Below are positions 1-8,506 of a DNA stretch of 64,000 nt, piece by piece. The stretch is from JACRCT01 sp049841135 (lineage in GTDB: Bacteria > Myxococcota > Myxococcia > Myxococcales > UBA5297). Each line of letters opens with the position of its first letter. Position 1 is the stretch's first letter. The translations under genes were made by a program, and so were the position numbers. The notes beneath the pieces were generated by a model. That model had not been told where the DNA came from and did not search any database. It saw only the letters and a list, made by a program, of their open reading frames with translations. The stretch is taken from assembly GCA_049841135.1 (NCBI GenBank), contig JASGHK010000004.1, positions 558,001 through 622,000 on the forward strand. The letters run 5' to 3'.

Positions 1-3
1 TCG

Positions 4-501
4 ATGCGCAAGAGGACTCTGGCAGGAACGGTGGCCCTGGCAGTCTGCATGACTGCAGTGGCCGCCCCCGCATTCGCAGGAGAGACGACCGTGGGAACGA
101 AGCTCGCAGCGTTCACGCTCAGCGATCAGCACGACAAGGAGCACAAGGTCGACGAGGGCACGCGGCTGCTCCTGTTCTCGCGCGACAAGGACGTGGCCAA
201 GATGGCGTTCAAGGTGCTCGAGAAGAAGGACGCCTCCTTCCTCGCCGACCGCAACGCCCGCTTCCTCCTCGACATCAGCGCGATGCCGCGGGTCATCACC
301 TGGGCCTTCGGCAAGCCGAAGATGCGCAAGCATCCCTTCCCCCTGCTGCTCGACACCGGCCCCGGCCCGACGAAGGACCTCCCGGCCCAGGAGAAGAAGC
401 TGACGCTGGTCTACCTGGACCAACTCAAGGTCGAGCGGATTGTCTACGTCGCGAACGAGGAGGAGCTGGGCAAGGAGCTCGACGCGCTCGCCAAGCCCTG
501 A
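4..501 (+). CDS. Exported thioredoxin-fold-like hypothetical protein
   Basis: A 165-aa protein with a clear Sec signal peptide (basic RKR start, hydrophobic core, APAFA at residues 21-25, likely cleavage after A25). The mature part opens with a 'FTLSDQHDKEH' stretch and a 'LLLFSRDKD' strand, which recalls YtfJ/AhpC-TSA-like periplasmic proteins. The mature part has no cysteine, so a redox role is unlikely. The ATG is only 3 bases from the window edge, so upstream context is unknown. It precedes the radical SAM cluster by 83 bp on the same strand. Function is unassigned; the fold suggestion is inference. Confidence 0.7.
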   Translation: MRKRTLAGTVALAVCMTAVAAPAFAGETTVGTKLAAFTLSDQHDKEHKVDEGTRLLLFSRDKDVAKMAFKVLEKKDASFLADRNARFLLDISAMPRVITWAFGKPKMRKHPFPLLLDTGPGPTKDLPAQEKKLTLVYLDQLKVERIVYVANEEELGKELDALAKP

Positions 502-584
502 GCGGGCGTCGGCTCTCGACGCGCATGCACCCGACAAGCTGGCTGCGGCCGGCGGCGTACAATGGCGCCCTCGTGGAGGACGCC

Positions 585-1415
585 ATGGAAGCTCGTCGCC
601 TGGCCCAGCTGCCGGCCCCGCAGTACCCCACCCGGTCCGAGGTCACTTCCGAACCGGCGCTGCTCGAGAAGGCGATGCCTGCCGCCTGGCGGCGCGACGA
701 GCTCTTCGCCGCAGTGGCCGCCTTCGCAGTTGCAGCCAATACGGCGTGCTCGCCCACCTCACCTGGCTCAGCAGCCTCCCCAGCAACTCCACCTGCCTCC
801 GCCTCACCCGCCTCCGCTTCACCCGCCGCAACTGCTTCACCCGCCTCAGCCGCCGAAGGTGGCAAGGCCATCGTCGCTCCGGTGACCAGTCACGGCGAAG
901 GCTTCGCGACCACCGGCTGCGACGTCGTGGCCCCGCCGGTCTTCCTCTCCGAGGACGAGGCGATCAAGGTCATCAAGGACGAGGCCGCCAAGCGTGGCCT
1001 CATGCTCACCGCCGTCCCCAAGCCCATTGTGGGCGTCGGCGTGACCCGCCCTACCAACAAGGCGGATGACTATTCGCCGCGGGAAATGAAGCCTTTCGTC
1101 CCCGATCTCGCCGACGAGCAGCACGGGATCGCGCTGGAGTTCGTCTCCGAGCATGACGAGTTCCAGTACCGCGCTCCCGAGGCCCCCCAAGGGCTCCTGC
1201 CTTCGCTGATCTACCGCTACCAGACCAAGACCGGCGCCCAGGCGCTTTCAGAGCGAGTTGCCGCCAAGGCGTCCCAGAAGGTCTTCTTCGGTGCGCTCTA
1301 CGACCCGGCCGGCGCCACCCGCGACACGGAGCGGAAGAAGACCGCGAACCGGGAACTCCTGCGCCTGCAAGTTGTCGATTTCCTCGACTGGCTCAAGGCG
1401 CAAGGAGCGCTCTAG
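585..1415 (+). CDS. Radical-SAM-associated exported lipoprotein-like protein, copy 1
   Basis: 276 aa, first of three paralogues beside a radical SAM enzyme. The ATG at 585 is preferred over an upstream in-frame ATG at 525 because GGAGGA lies at 575-580 and the paralogues align from here. Residues 1-55 form a leader shared with the other copies: PT at 15-16, LLE at 26-28, WRR at 35-37, AVA at 43-45 and Cys55. It resembles a twin-arginine/lipoprotein signal with a 35-aa extension, but position -3 to the Cys is Asn, not the usual Leu. A Ser/Pro/Ala-rich linker (56-92) follows, then a conserved core with HGEG, Cys112, PPVFLSEDEA, and the C-terminal DFLDWLKAQGAL. I do not recognise the family. It may be the substrate of the neighbouring enzyme (inference). 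Confidence 0.8.
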   Translation: MEARRLAQLPAPQYPTRSEVTSEPALLEKAMPAAWRRDELFAAVAAFAVAANTACSPTSPGSAASPATPPASASPASASPAATASPASAAEGGKAIVAPVTSHGEGFATTGCDVVAPPVFLSEDEAIKVIKDEAAKRGLMLTAVPKPIVGVGVTRPTNKADDYSPREMKPFVPDLADEQHGIALEFVSEHDEFQYRAPEAPQGLLPSLIYRYQTKTGAQALSERVAAKASQKVFFGALYDPAGATRDTERKKTANRELLRLQVVDFLDWLKAQGAL

Positions 1416-1429
1416 GCCTCGGAGACGCC

Positions 1430-2572
1430 GTGCACCTCACCTTGCACCTGACGCCCGGCTGCAACATGGCCTGCAGCTACTGCTACGCCCCGCCCCATCC
1501 CGGCCCGGCGATGTCCGAGGCCGTCGCCGCCAAGGCGCTGGAGTTGGCCTGCAAGACGAGTCAGGCATCGGCGGGCATCGTCTTCTTTGGCGGCGAGCCC
1601 CTGCTGCACCAGGACCTCATCGCCGCGACGATGGCGCGCGCCAAGGAGCTCGAGTCGCGCCAGCCGGTCCGCTTCCACTTCAAGGTCACCACCAACGGCC
1701 TGCTACTCGACGACGCCTTCCTCGAGCGCTCGCTCGCGAACGACCTGTTCGTGGCCATGAGCTTCGATGGCGTGCGCGAGGCCCACGACCGGCACCGCCG
1801 CCTCCCGGACGGCTCGCCGACGTTCGATTGGCTGTTGCCCAAGCTGAAGATGTTGCTCGCGGCGCGGCCGTATTCGAGCGTGCTGATGGTGGTGAACCCG
1901 GACACCGTGAAGCACTTCTGCGATTCGGTGGAGTTCCTGCTCGACCAGGGCGCGCGCTACCTCATCGTCTCGCTCAACTTCGCCGCGGACTGGACCGAGG
2001 ACGACCTGGCGGCGCTCGAGAAGCAGTACCGGCGGCTGGGCGAGAAGTACGTGAAGTGGACGCGCGAGGGCCGCAAGTTCTACCTGTCGCCCTTCGAGGT
2101 GAAGCTCTCCTCGCACATCAATCAGCACTGTCACCGCAAGGAGCGCTGCGAGCTCGCCCGCCGGCAGCTCTCAGTCGGGCCCGACGGGGCGCTCTACCCG
2201 TGCGTGCAGTTCACCAAGGCCGGGCCGCTCTCCTCGTGGTGCATCGGGAACCTGGACCAGGGGATCGACGAGGCGGCGCGGACGCGGATCCACGACTCGT
2301 CCGAGGCGGAGAAGGAAGTCTGCAAGGGCTGCGCGATCCAGTCGCGGTGCAACAACAGCTGCGGCTGCCTCAACTGGCAGACGACCGGCACCATCAACGG
2401 CGTCTCGCCGGTGCTATGCCGCCACGAACAGCTGCTCACGCCCATCGCGGACCAGATGGGCGAGACGCTCTACGCCGAGCGCAACGCGCTGTTCCTGCAG
2501 AAGCACTACAACGCGGCGTACCCGGTGCTGTCGCTGATCGAGGATGCAAGGAAGGCCGCCGAAGAACGCTGA
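1430..2572 (+). CDS. Radical SAM/SPASM peptide- or protein-modifying enzyme
   Basis: 380 aa with a GTG start 14 nt after copy 1, preceded by GGAG. The radical SAM cluster motif is C11-x3-C15-x2-C18 (CNMACSYC), with a GGEP motif at 54-57. A SPASM C-terminal domain that would hold auxiliary [4Fe-4S] clusters is marked by C240, C258, C298, C301, C307, C311, C313 and C330, including 'CKGCAIQSRCNNSCGC'. SPASM enzymes of this size (anaerobic sulfatase maturases, RiPP maturases) modify a peptide or protein. Here the only plausible substrates in the operon are the three paralogous exported proteins at 585, 2604 and 3373. The reaction cannot be read from sequence. Frame is intact. Confidence 0.92.
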   Translation: MHLTLHLTPGCNMACSYCYAPPHPGPAMSEAVAAKALELACKTSQASAGIVFFGGEPLLHQDLIAATMARAKELESRQPVRFHFKVTTNGLLLDDAFLERSLANDLFVAMSFDGVREAHDRHRRLPDGSPTFDWLLPKLKMLLAARPYSSVLMVVNPDTVKHFCDSVEFLLDQGARYLIVSLNFAADWTEDDLAALEKQYRRLGEKYVKWTREGRKFYLSPFEVKLSSHINQHCHRKERCELARRQLSVGPDGALYPCVQFTKAGPLSSWCIGNLDQGIDEAARTRIHDSSEAEKEVCKGCAIQSRCNNSCGCLNWQTTGTINGVSPVLCRHEQLLTPIADQMGETLYAERNALFLQKHYNAAYPVLSLIEDARKAAEER

Positions 2573-2603
2573 GGCCGGCTGGCTTCGGGATGAGGAGGGA
2601 GCG

Positions 2604-3369
2604 ATGAACCCAACCCGGCTTCGAGTGTTCGCGGCGCCGAAGTACCCGACCAAGGCGCAGGCCCTGGCCTCGCCCGAGCTGCTGGAGAAGTCCCTCCCCG
2701 CTCCGTGGCGCCGCAGCGAGGCCCTGAGCGCCGTGGCGGGCGTCGCACTGCTGGCCCAGACCGCCTGCGGCTCGCTCGCCGACGAGGTGGCGTTCGGCCG
2801 CAACTCGCTGGTCGCGCCGGTCCCGGCTCATGGGGAGGGCGTGGCTGGGGTTGGCTGCGTCGTCATCTCACCGCCGGTCTTCCTCTCCGAGGAGGAGGCG
2901 CTCAAGGTCGTCCGCGATGAAGCCGCCAAGCGAGGGCTCGCGCTCGTGCCGCCGAAGTCGCCGGTGCTGGGCTCGAACGTCCTCGTCAAGAAGACGGACC
3001 GCGAGGGGAGCGTCAGTACGGCGCCCTTCGTCCCGGACCTCGCCGCCGCGGAACAGCACGTGGCCATCGAGTACGTCTCCCGCGAGGACGCCGACCGGTA
3101 CGGATACCTCGGCGACGGGGAATGGGTCTCCGCCTATCGGATCGAGACGCGCCGCACCGCCCAGGAGCTTGCGGCCGTGGTGAACAAGGACGGCACCTCC
3201 GGCGTGTACTTCGCCGCTCTCTACGAATCCGGCCGGACGCGCGGCCTGCTCGCGACACGATCCGAAGTGCGACGGCGTCAAGGCTGCCAAGCTCGCAGAG
3301 AACCAGGAACTGCTGCGCCTGCAGGTCCGCGACTTCCTAGACTGGCTGCAGGCGCAGGGGGCGCTCTAG
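2604..3369 (+). CDS. Radical-SAM-associated exported lipoprotein-like protein, copy 2 (frameshifted)
   Basis: Second paralogue, about 254 aa when read across a +1 frameshift. The ATG has a strong RBS (GAGGAGGGA at 2592-2600). The leader is co-linear with the other copies: PT 15-16, LLE 26-28, WRR 35-37, Cys55. The core carries HGEG, Cys85 and VGCVVISPPVFLSEEEAL. The frame is lost near 3255-3262, just before a GATC. After it, the +1 frame restores a tail matching copy 1, ending LQVRDFLDWLQAQGAL at the TAG at 3367. The stop lies 3 nt before the ATG of copy 3. It is either a one-base sequence error or a recent inactivation; the intact remainder favours error. Confidence 0.78.
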
Positions 3370-3372
3370 CCC

Positions 3373-4134
3373 ATGGAACCGCGCGCCCTGCCTCGCTATC
3401 AGCCTCCCCGCTTCCCGACGAAGCTCGAGGTGCTCGCCGAGCCGGCTCTGCTCGAGGATTCGCTTCCCGAGCGCTGGCGTCGGTGTGAGGTCCTGGGAGC
3501 GGTCGCTGCCTTTGCCGTTCTCAGCCAGAGCGCCTGTGCTCCCACGGGTTGTGGCTCGCCTGCGCGAGCAAGGCCGGTCGTCGCGCGGGTCTCCGACCAC
3601 GGCACGGGTACCGCCTCCGTTGGCTGCGTCGTCATCAGCCCGCCCGTCTTCTTCTCCGAGGAGGAGGCGCTCAAGGTGATCCAGGATGAAGCCGCCAAGC
3701 GCGGCGTCGTGCTCGCGCGCAACACGGCGCCGCTGTTCGGTCCCACCGTGGAGATCCGGCGTCCGCCGCTCCCCGAGACCACGGCTGCGCCGTTCGCCCC
3801 CGACCTCGCCGACACTCGACGGAGCATTGCGGTCGAGTTCATCTCCCGGCGCGACGCCGACGATCACGGCGAGGCCGACGGCATGCGATACGCCTCCGCT
3901 CACCGAATCCAGACCGCGCGGGCCGCGCGCGAGCTTGCGTCGACCGTCCAGAAGGATGGCAGCCAGCGCCTCTACTTCGGGACGATGTACGACCCGGCGG
4001 GACATGTCGATCCCGACCCGGATGCGGACTCGTGGGACGCCGCGCGGCTCCGGGCCTTCGCCGCCAACGAGGAGCATCTGCGCGCCCAGGTCCGCGACTT
4101 CCTGGACTGGCTGCAGGCCCAAGGCGCGCTTTGA
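3373..4134 (+). CDS. Radical-SAM-associated exported lipoprotein-like protein, copy 3
   Basis: 253 aa. The ATG is 3 nt after the stop of copy 2 and has no obvious Shine-Dalgarno site, so translational coupling is likely. WRR is again at residues 35-37 and Cys at 55, followed by a hydrophobic-run-and-Cys signal ending AVLSQSAC, a 15-residue spacer and a core with DHGTGTASVGC (Cys85), PPVFFSEEEALKVIQDEAAKRG, PFAPDLAD, YFGTMYDPAG and a terminal DFLDWLQAQGAL. Leader and core are conserved but the spacer is not, as expected if leader and core have separate roles. It is the last gene of the operon; the next gene is convergent. Confidence 0.8.
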   Translation: MEPRALPRYQPPRFPTKLEVLAEPALLEDSLPERWRRCEVLGAVAAFAVLSQSACAPTGCGSPARARPVVARVSDHGTGTASVGCVVISPPVFFSEEEALKVIQDEAAKRGVVLARNTAPLFGPTVEIRRPPLPETTAAPFAPDLADTRRSIAVEFISRRDADDHGEADGMRYASAHRIQTARAARELASTVQKDGSQRLYFGTMYDPAGHVDPDPDADSWDAARLRAFAANEEHLRAQVRDFLDWLQAQGAL

Positions 4135-4225
4135 GTCCCGCGGCGGCCACAGGGGCGGCGGACTTCATGTCACAAAGTAGCTGCCTATCTTTAGCAGGCA
4201 GGAGTTCTGCGGAGTCGCTGCTGCC

Positions 4226-5180
4226 CTACCGGCCCACGGCTTGCGGCACACCGTCGAGCGCCTCGGTCAGCGCCTGGATGCTCACGCGCGGCGAGAGCTG
4301 GTCCTTGGGCATCTTCTTCAGCTCGGCCCGCGCCATCGTCACCCGCAGCCGCAGCGCCTTGCGCTCCTCTTCCTTGAGCGGCCCGTCGTCCGCGAGCGCC
4401 TTGGCGGTCAGCTTGCCCAGCTTCACCAACTCCTCTTCGCTCAGGCCGCGCTGGTAGTTGAGCGTCGCGTCGAGCAGCCCGGCCGCCATCAGCCAATCCA
4501 TCTTCAGGCCGTCGAGCACGGTGAGTGCCTGGTGGAGCCTCGGTCTCGTGCGAGACCGCCAGCGGCACCGCGTCGGGATCGCCATGGTGCACCGTCATCC
4601 CCGCCATCGAGCGCGACTTGCATCCCCTGCCCTGCGCGTCACAGCCCCAGACCGCCGTCTCGAGCACGCCGGTCGCCCAGCGCTCCAGCGTCAACATCTC
4701 GGGCCAGTTGGGCGTCCCGTTCACCGCCTCCACCCTCTTGTGCGGACAGAACGCCCACCCTTCGCCTCGGGCCAACGGCAGCAGCGCGAGGTAGGTCTTG
4801 CCGCCGTCGCTGGAGATGGCTCGCCGCGTCCCGCCAGGCTCGGCGATGAGCTGGTAGGCCCCGCCCCACGCAGCGTCGCGCTGCTCGAGCGAGACCTGCT
4901 CGTCCACCAACACCAGCTCGCCCTCCGGGACGAGGTAGACGAGCCTCACGTGCGCCCGCTGTGGATCCGCGGGATTGGGCTCGTGGCGCAGCTCGAGGCG
5001 CTCGGTCCGATCCGGCGTGGGCATGGCCGTCGCCAGCTTGAGCGTGCGTGTGTCGGGCCATGCCGCGGCCCCGCTCGCGGGCGGGACCGCAGGCTTCGCG
5101 GCAGGTGCCGGCGCTTCGGTGGGCTTGGTGCACGCCAAAGCGAGCGCCGACAACGTCAGGGCAAGGGCAAGGCGCTTCAT
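4226..5180 (-). CDS. Putative lipoprotein, last gene of NfeD-slipin operon (frameshifted)
   Basis: About 317 aa across one frameshift. MKRLALALTLSALALAC gives a lipobox ending at Cys17, followed by a Pro/Ala-rich tether. The mature protein has no family I recognise; it contains a short Cys pattern (CDAQGRGC) and a helical C-terminal half (LSEEELVKLGKLTAKAL). The frame breaks at 4535-4541, where the coding strand reads GAGGCTC; removing one G gives GAGCTC and joins '...SHETE' to 'LHQALTVLDGLK'. It starts 13 bp after the slipin stop, so it is probably co-transcribed with the slipin. Confidence 0.7.
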
Positions 5181-5192
5181 AGGGGCGGGGCT

Positions 5193-5951
5193 CTACTTGG
5201 CGGTGGGAAGGTTCTTGTCCTTCATCCACGCGGCGATGAGGTCGATGGGCACCGGGAAGATGGTGGTCGAGTTCTTCTCCGCGGCGATCTCCACCAGCGT
5301 CTGCAGGTAGCGCAGCTGCAGCGAGGCGGGGCTGCGTCCGAGGACCTCGGAGGCCTGCGCCAGCTTCTCGGAGGCCTGGAACTCGCCCTCGGCAGCGATG
5401 ATCTTCGCGCGCCGCTCGCGCTCGGCCTCGGCCTGCTTGGCCATGGCGCGCCGCATCTCCTGCGGCAGGTCCACGTCCTTGACCTCGACGTTGCTCACCT
5501 TGATGCCCCAGGGCTCGGTGTGCAGGTCGAGCACCTCCTGCAGGTGCTTGTTGATCTTCTCGCGCTGGCTCAGGAGGTCGTCGAGGTCCTGCTGGCCCAG
5601 GATGGCGCGCAGCGTGGTCTGCGCGAGCTGGCTGGTGGCGTAGAGGAAGTCCTCGACCTGGATGATGGCCCGCTGCGCGTCGACCACCCGGAAGTAGAGG
5701 ACGGCGTTGACCTTCACCGAGACGTTGTCGCGGGTGATGACGTCCTGCGGCGGCACGTCGCGCGCCACGGTGCGCATGTCGACGATGACCATGCGGTCGA
5801 GCACCGGAATGATGAGGTTCAGGCCGGGCGTCCGCGTGCCGGCGAAGCGGCCCAGGCGGAAGACGATGCCGTTCTCGTACTGGTTGACCACGCGCACGCC
5901 AGCGGCGATGAGCGCCACGACGATCACGATGGGGATGACGATGGTCCACAT
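5193..5951 (-). CDS. Slipin/stomatin-like SPFH-domain membrane protein
   Basis: 252 aa. The ATG at 5951 starts MWTIVIPIVIVVALIAAG, a single N-terminal membrane segment. It is followed by an SPFH/band 7 domain with the stomatin signatures 'NQYENGIVFRLGRF', 'RTPGLNLIIPVLD' and 'EPWGIKVSNVEVKDVDLP', and a coiled Ala/Glu-rich stretch. Slipins oligomerise in membrane microdomains and are usually paired with an NfeD protein, as here (NfeD ends 77 bp upstream). The gap between them holds two GCCGGC hairpin repeats. An upstream in-frame extension is rejected because the hydrophobic start fits the family. Confidence 0.9.
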   Translation of the reverse strand: MWTIVIPIVIVVALIAAGVRVVNQYENGIVFRLGRFAGTRTPGLNLIIPVLDRMVIVDMRTVARDVPPQDVITRDNVSVKVNAVLYFRVVDAQRAIIQVEDFLYATSQLAQTTLRAILGQQDLDDLLSQREKINKHLQEVLDLHTEPWGIKVSNVEVKDVDLPQEMRRAMAKQAEAERERRAKIIAAEGEFQASEKLAQASEVLGRSPASLQLRYLQTLVEIAAEKNSTTIFPVPIDLIAAWMKDKNLPTAK

Positions 5952-5973
5952 GGTCCGCCTCCGTTGCCTACGG

Positions 5974-6020
5974 GTCGCCGGCCTCGTGCCGGTCCTACGG
6001 ATCGCCGGCCTCGTGCCGGC
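5974..6020. repeat. Two tandem copies of a GCCGGC hairpin repeat
   Basis: Two copies of GCCGGCCTCGTGCCGG(C), at 5974-5992 and 5999-6020, lie between the NfeD stop and the slipin start. Each can fold as GCCGGC-CTCGT-GCCGGC. The same unit recurs at 53043-53090 and 59284-59306, so it is a dispersed REP-like element. It could also attenuate or stabilise the operon mRNA. Confidence 0.75.
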
Positions 6021-6028
6021 AGATTCCC

Positions 6029-7363
6029 TCACTCCTTCGGGGTCACCGTCGCCACCAGGCCATCCACCTTCTCGACCTTGACGCGCCGGTCCTTGGCGAG
6101 CGGCGTCTCCGCCCTCGCCTTCCAAAGCTCACCGTGCACCCGCACCAGCCCGCCCGCCGGCCCCACGTCCTCGACGACCACGCCCTCCTCGCCCACCAGG
6201 CCAGCCGCCCCCACCGTCTCGGGCAGCCGCCGCGACGCCGCCACCTTCCACACCACGATGGCCAGGACCGCCGCCACGGTCAGCAGCGCCGGCAGCACCA
6301 TGGTCCACTCGACTCCGAAGTCCCGGTCCACCAGGAAGTCGGGGTTGGTGGGGTCGATGAGCAGGAAGCTGCCGATGGCCACGCAGAGGATGCCGGCGAT
6401 CGCCAGGAGGCCCCAGCCGGTAGTCACGAAGAACTCCGCGGCGATCAGCACGCCGCCCACCAGCATCAGCACCAGCGCGCCCGAGCGCACCGGCAGCATC
6501 CGCGTGGCGACGAGACCGATGGCGAGGCTCACCGCGCCGAGGACTCCGGGGAAGATCGTCCCCGGGTGGTAGAGCTCCGCCAGGATGCCCAGAATGCCCA
6601 AGCCGATGAACAGGAAGGCGAAGTTCGGGTCGCCCAGCGCGTCCAGGAAGCGTTCGCGCGGCGTCATCCCGACCTTCTGCACCGGCGCGCCGATGGTCGC
6701 GAGCTTGGTCTTGCCGGCCGCGGTCTCGAGCTCCTTGCCGTCGACCTGCTTGAGCAGGTCCTCGAGGCTGGGAGCGATGAGGTCGATCACCTTGAGCTCG
6801 AGCGCCTTCTCGGCGTGCACCGACTCGCTCTTGGATACGGCATTGCCCGCCCACTCGCCGTTGCGCCCGCGCTTCTCGGCGATTCCCTTGGCCCAGGCCA
6901 CCATGTCATTGGTGATCTTCTCGTTCATGGTCTCGTCGGGCTTCTCGCTGCCGCCCGGTCCCACGGCCACCGGGTGCGCTGCACCGATGTTCGTGGCCGG
7001 CGCCATGGCCGCGACGTTGGCGGCGATGGTGATGAAGACGCCCGCCGAGCCCGCGCGCGCGCCGCCTGGGCCGATCCAGACGATGACCGGGATGGGCGAG
7101 GCCAGCTCCGCCTTCACGATCTCGCGGGTGGACTCCACCATGCCGCCCGGAGTGTCGAGGCGGATGACGACGGCCTGGCAGTTCTTGGCCGGAGCCTCCT
7201 CGATGGCGCGGACGAGGAAGTCGGCGCTGCCCGGGTTCACCGAGCCGTCGAGCTCGACGTAGAGGATGGGGCGACCGGCTTCGGCGGCAGTCGAGCCACG
7301 GGCCATCACCAGCGCGAAGAGCGCCAGGAAGACCGCCGCAACGCGGACAGGCGAGGCTCGCAT
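6029..7363 (-). CDS. NfeD family membrane-bound ClpP-class serine protease
   Basis: 444 aa. The ATG at 7363 follows GGAGGGAGAG; the alternative start six codons upstream lacks support. Residues 1-28 are a signal peptide. The ClpP-like protease domain shows 'VIRLDTPGGMVESTREIV', the putative nucleophile region 'ARAGSAGVFIT' and 'NIGAAHPV'. Four to five membrane segments follow, and the C-terminus is the small OB-fold NfeD domain (from about VGEEGVVVEDVG). This is the long, protease-containing NfeD form. Such proteins cleave the C-terminal hydrophobic tails of partner slipins in archaeal homologues, and the partner slipin is the next gene downstream. Confidence 0.92.
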   Translation of the reverse strand: MRASPVRVAAVFLALFALVMARGSTAAEAGRPILYVELDGSVNPGSADFLVRAIEEAPAKNCQAVVIRLDTPGGMVESTREIVKAELASPIPVIVWIGPGGARAGSAGVFITIAANVAAMAPATNIGAAHPVAVGPGGSEKPDETMNEKITNDMVAWAKGIAEKRGRNGEWAGNAVSKSESVHAEKALELKVIDLIAPSLEDLLKQVDGKELETAAGKTKLATIGAPVQKVGMTPRERFLDALGDPNFAFLFIGLGILGILAELYHPGTIFPGVLGAVSLAIGLVATRMLPVRSGALVLMLVGGVLIAAEFFVTTGWGLLAIAGILCVAIGSFLLIDPTNPDFLVDRDFGVEWTMVLPALLTVAAVLAIVVWKVAASRRLPETVGAAGLVGEEGVVVEDVGPAGGLVRVHGELWKARAETPLAKDRRVKVEKVDGLVATVTPKE

Positions 7364-7378
7364 GGCTCTCCCTCCGTT

Positions 7379-7441
7379 CACCCCGAGCTCCGGTCACCCC
7401 CGAGCTCGTCGTTCACCCGTCACCCCGAGCTCGTCGAGGGG
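7379..7441. repeat. Three copies of a CCCCGAGCTCGTCGAGGGG-type repeat
   Basis: Three partial copies of CACCCCGAGCTCGTCGAGGGG lie between the UDG stop codon (7442-7444) and the NfeD start. A further copy, CCCGAGCTTGTCGAGGGG, is embedded in the UDG coding region at 8113-8134. Short repeats of this type commonly occur in intergenic gaps of high-GC proteobacteria. Confidence 0.65.
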
Positions 7442-8464
7442 CTACTTCTTCTTGGCCGGCTCCCTGCCGAACAGCTTCATCACCTGCTGCAGGTCGTCCC
7501 AGACCTTCTTCTTCTCGCTGTACTGCGTCTCCGGCGTCTGCTGCCGCAAGAGATACGAGGGGTGGAAGGTAGGCATCAAGGGGATGCCCTGGTACTTGCT
7601 CCACTTGCCGCGCATCCGGGTGATGGAGCCGCCCGGCGTCCGCAAGAGCGTCATCGTCGCGAACTTGCCGAGGGTGACGATGGCCTTGGGCCGCAGCAGC
7701 GCGAGCTGGGCCTTGAGGAACGGCTCGCAGGCGTCGATCTCGTCGGGCTCGGGGTCGCGGTTGCCGGGCGGTCGGCACTTCACGACGTTGCAGATGTAGA
7801 CCTCGTCGCGCTTGAACCCCATCGCCTCGATCATCTTGGTGAGCAGCTGCCCGGCCGCTCCGACGAAGGGGATCCCCTGCGCGTCCTCGTCTGCCCCGGG
7901 ACCTTCGCCGACGAAGACCAGCTCCGCCTTGGGGCTGCCCACTCCGAAGACGATGTTCCTGCGCTTCTGGTGGAGCTTGCAGCGCTTGCAGTCGCCCAGC
8001 TCGGCGCGGATCTGCTCGAGGCTCGTGTGCGCGGTGGAGAGCGGCGCCTGATTCGCTGCAGGCGCGGTGGCCTGGGCGACCGGCGGCTGCGGCGCGACGG
8101 GAGCGACTCCGACATCCCGAGCTTGTCGAGGGGCCGGCACGGGTGTCGTCGGCCGCTCGGGCGCGAGCGCGGCTTGCGCAGCAGGTGCCGCTGCTTGAGT
8201 GGCGGCTGGGGCCATCGGCCGCTTCTCGGGCGCTCCCGCGGCGGCGCGCACTGCAGCCCGAAGACCGGAGAACGAAGCCGCGGGCGCTTCGGCAGCGGCG
8301 GTGGCTTCAGGCCTGGTGGCGACTGGAGCCGTCGAAGGCGGGGGCGCGGCCACCTTGGGCACGTCCCGGACGCCGTTCTCACGCAGCCACTCGAGGTGCC
8401 CGCAAAGGTCGAGAGCGATGGAGGCCAGTTCCTCGCGATCGCTCGCTGGTCCCGGCTCAGCCAT
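7442..8464 (-). CDS. Family 4 (Fe-S) uracil-DNA glycosylase
   Basis: 340 aa. The ATG at 8464 follows AAGGAGAGAG. The C-terminal ~200 residues are a family 4 UDG: Fe-S cysteines CKRCKL and, later, CNVVKC, the catalytic-loop motif GEGPGADED, 'GAAGQLL', and the late motif HPSYLL. The enzyme removes uracil from DNA in base excision repair. The N-terminal ~130 residues are a low-complexity Ala/Pro linker unusual for the family. A copy of the CCCGAGCTTGTCGAGGGG repeat (8113-8134) is translated in frame within this linker as part of 'APRQARDVGV', which suggests the linker grew by repeat insertion. It follows secF by 42 bp. Confidence 0.92.
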   Translation of the reverse strand: MAEPGPASDREELASIALDLCGHLEWLRENGVRDVPKVAAPPPSTAPVATRPEATAAAEAPAASFSGLRAAVRAAAGAPEKRPMAPAATQAAAPAAQAALAPERPTTPVPAPRQARDVGVAPVAPQPPVAQATAPAANQAPLSTAHTSLEQIRAELGDCKRCKLHQKRRNIVFGVGSPKAELVFVGEGPGADEDAQGIPFVGAAGQLLTKMIEAMGFKRDEVYICNVVKCRPPGNRDPEPDEIDACEPFLKAQLALLRPKAIVTLGKFATMTLLRTPGGSITRMRGKWSKYQGIPLMPTFHPSYLLRQQTPETQYSEKKKVWDDLQQVMKLFGREPAKKK

Positions 8465-8506
8465 CGCTCTCTCCTTGCAGCACCTGCGATTGGTTGGTGA
8501 AGAGGA

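Noticed and set aside
585..4134. Classical RiPP precursor peptides
   Set aside because: The partner proteins are 250-276 aa with a conserved C-terminus rather than short peptides with a variable core, so a protein-modifying system fits better.
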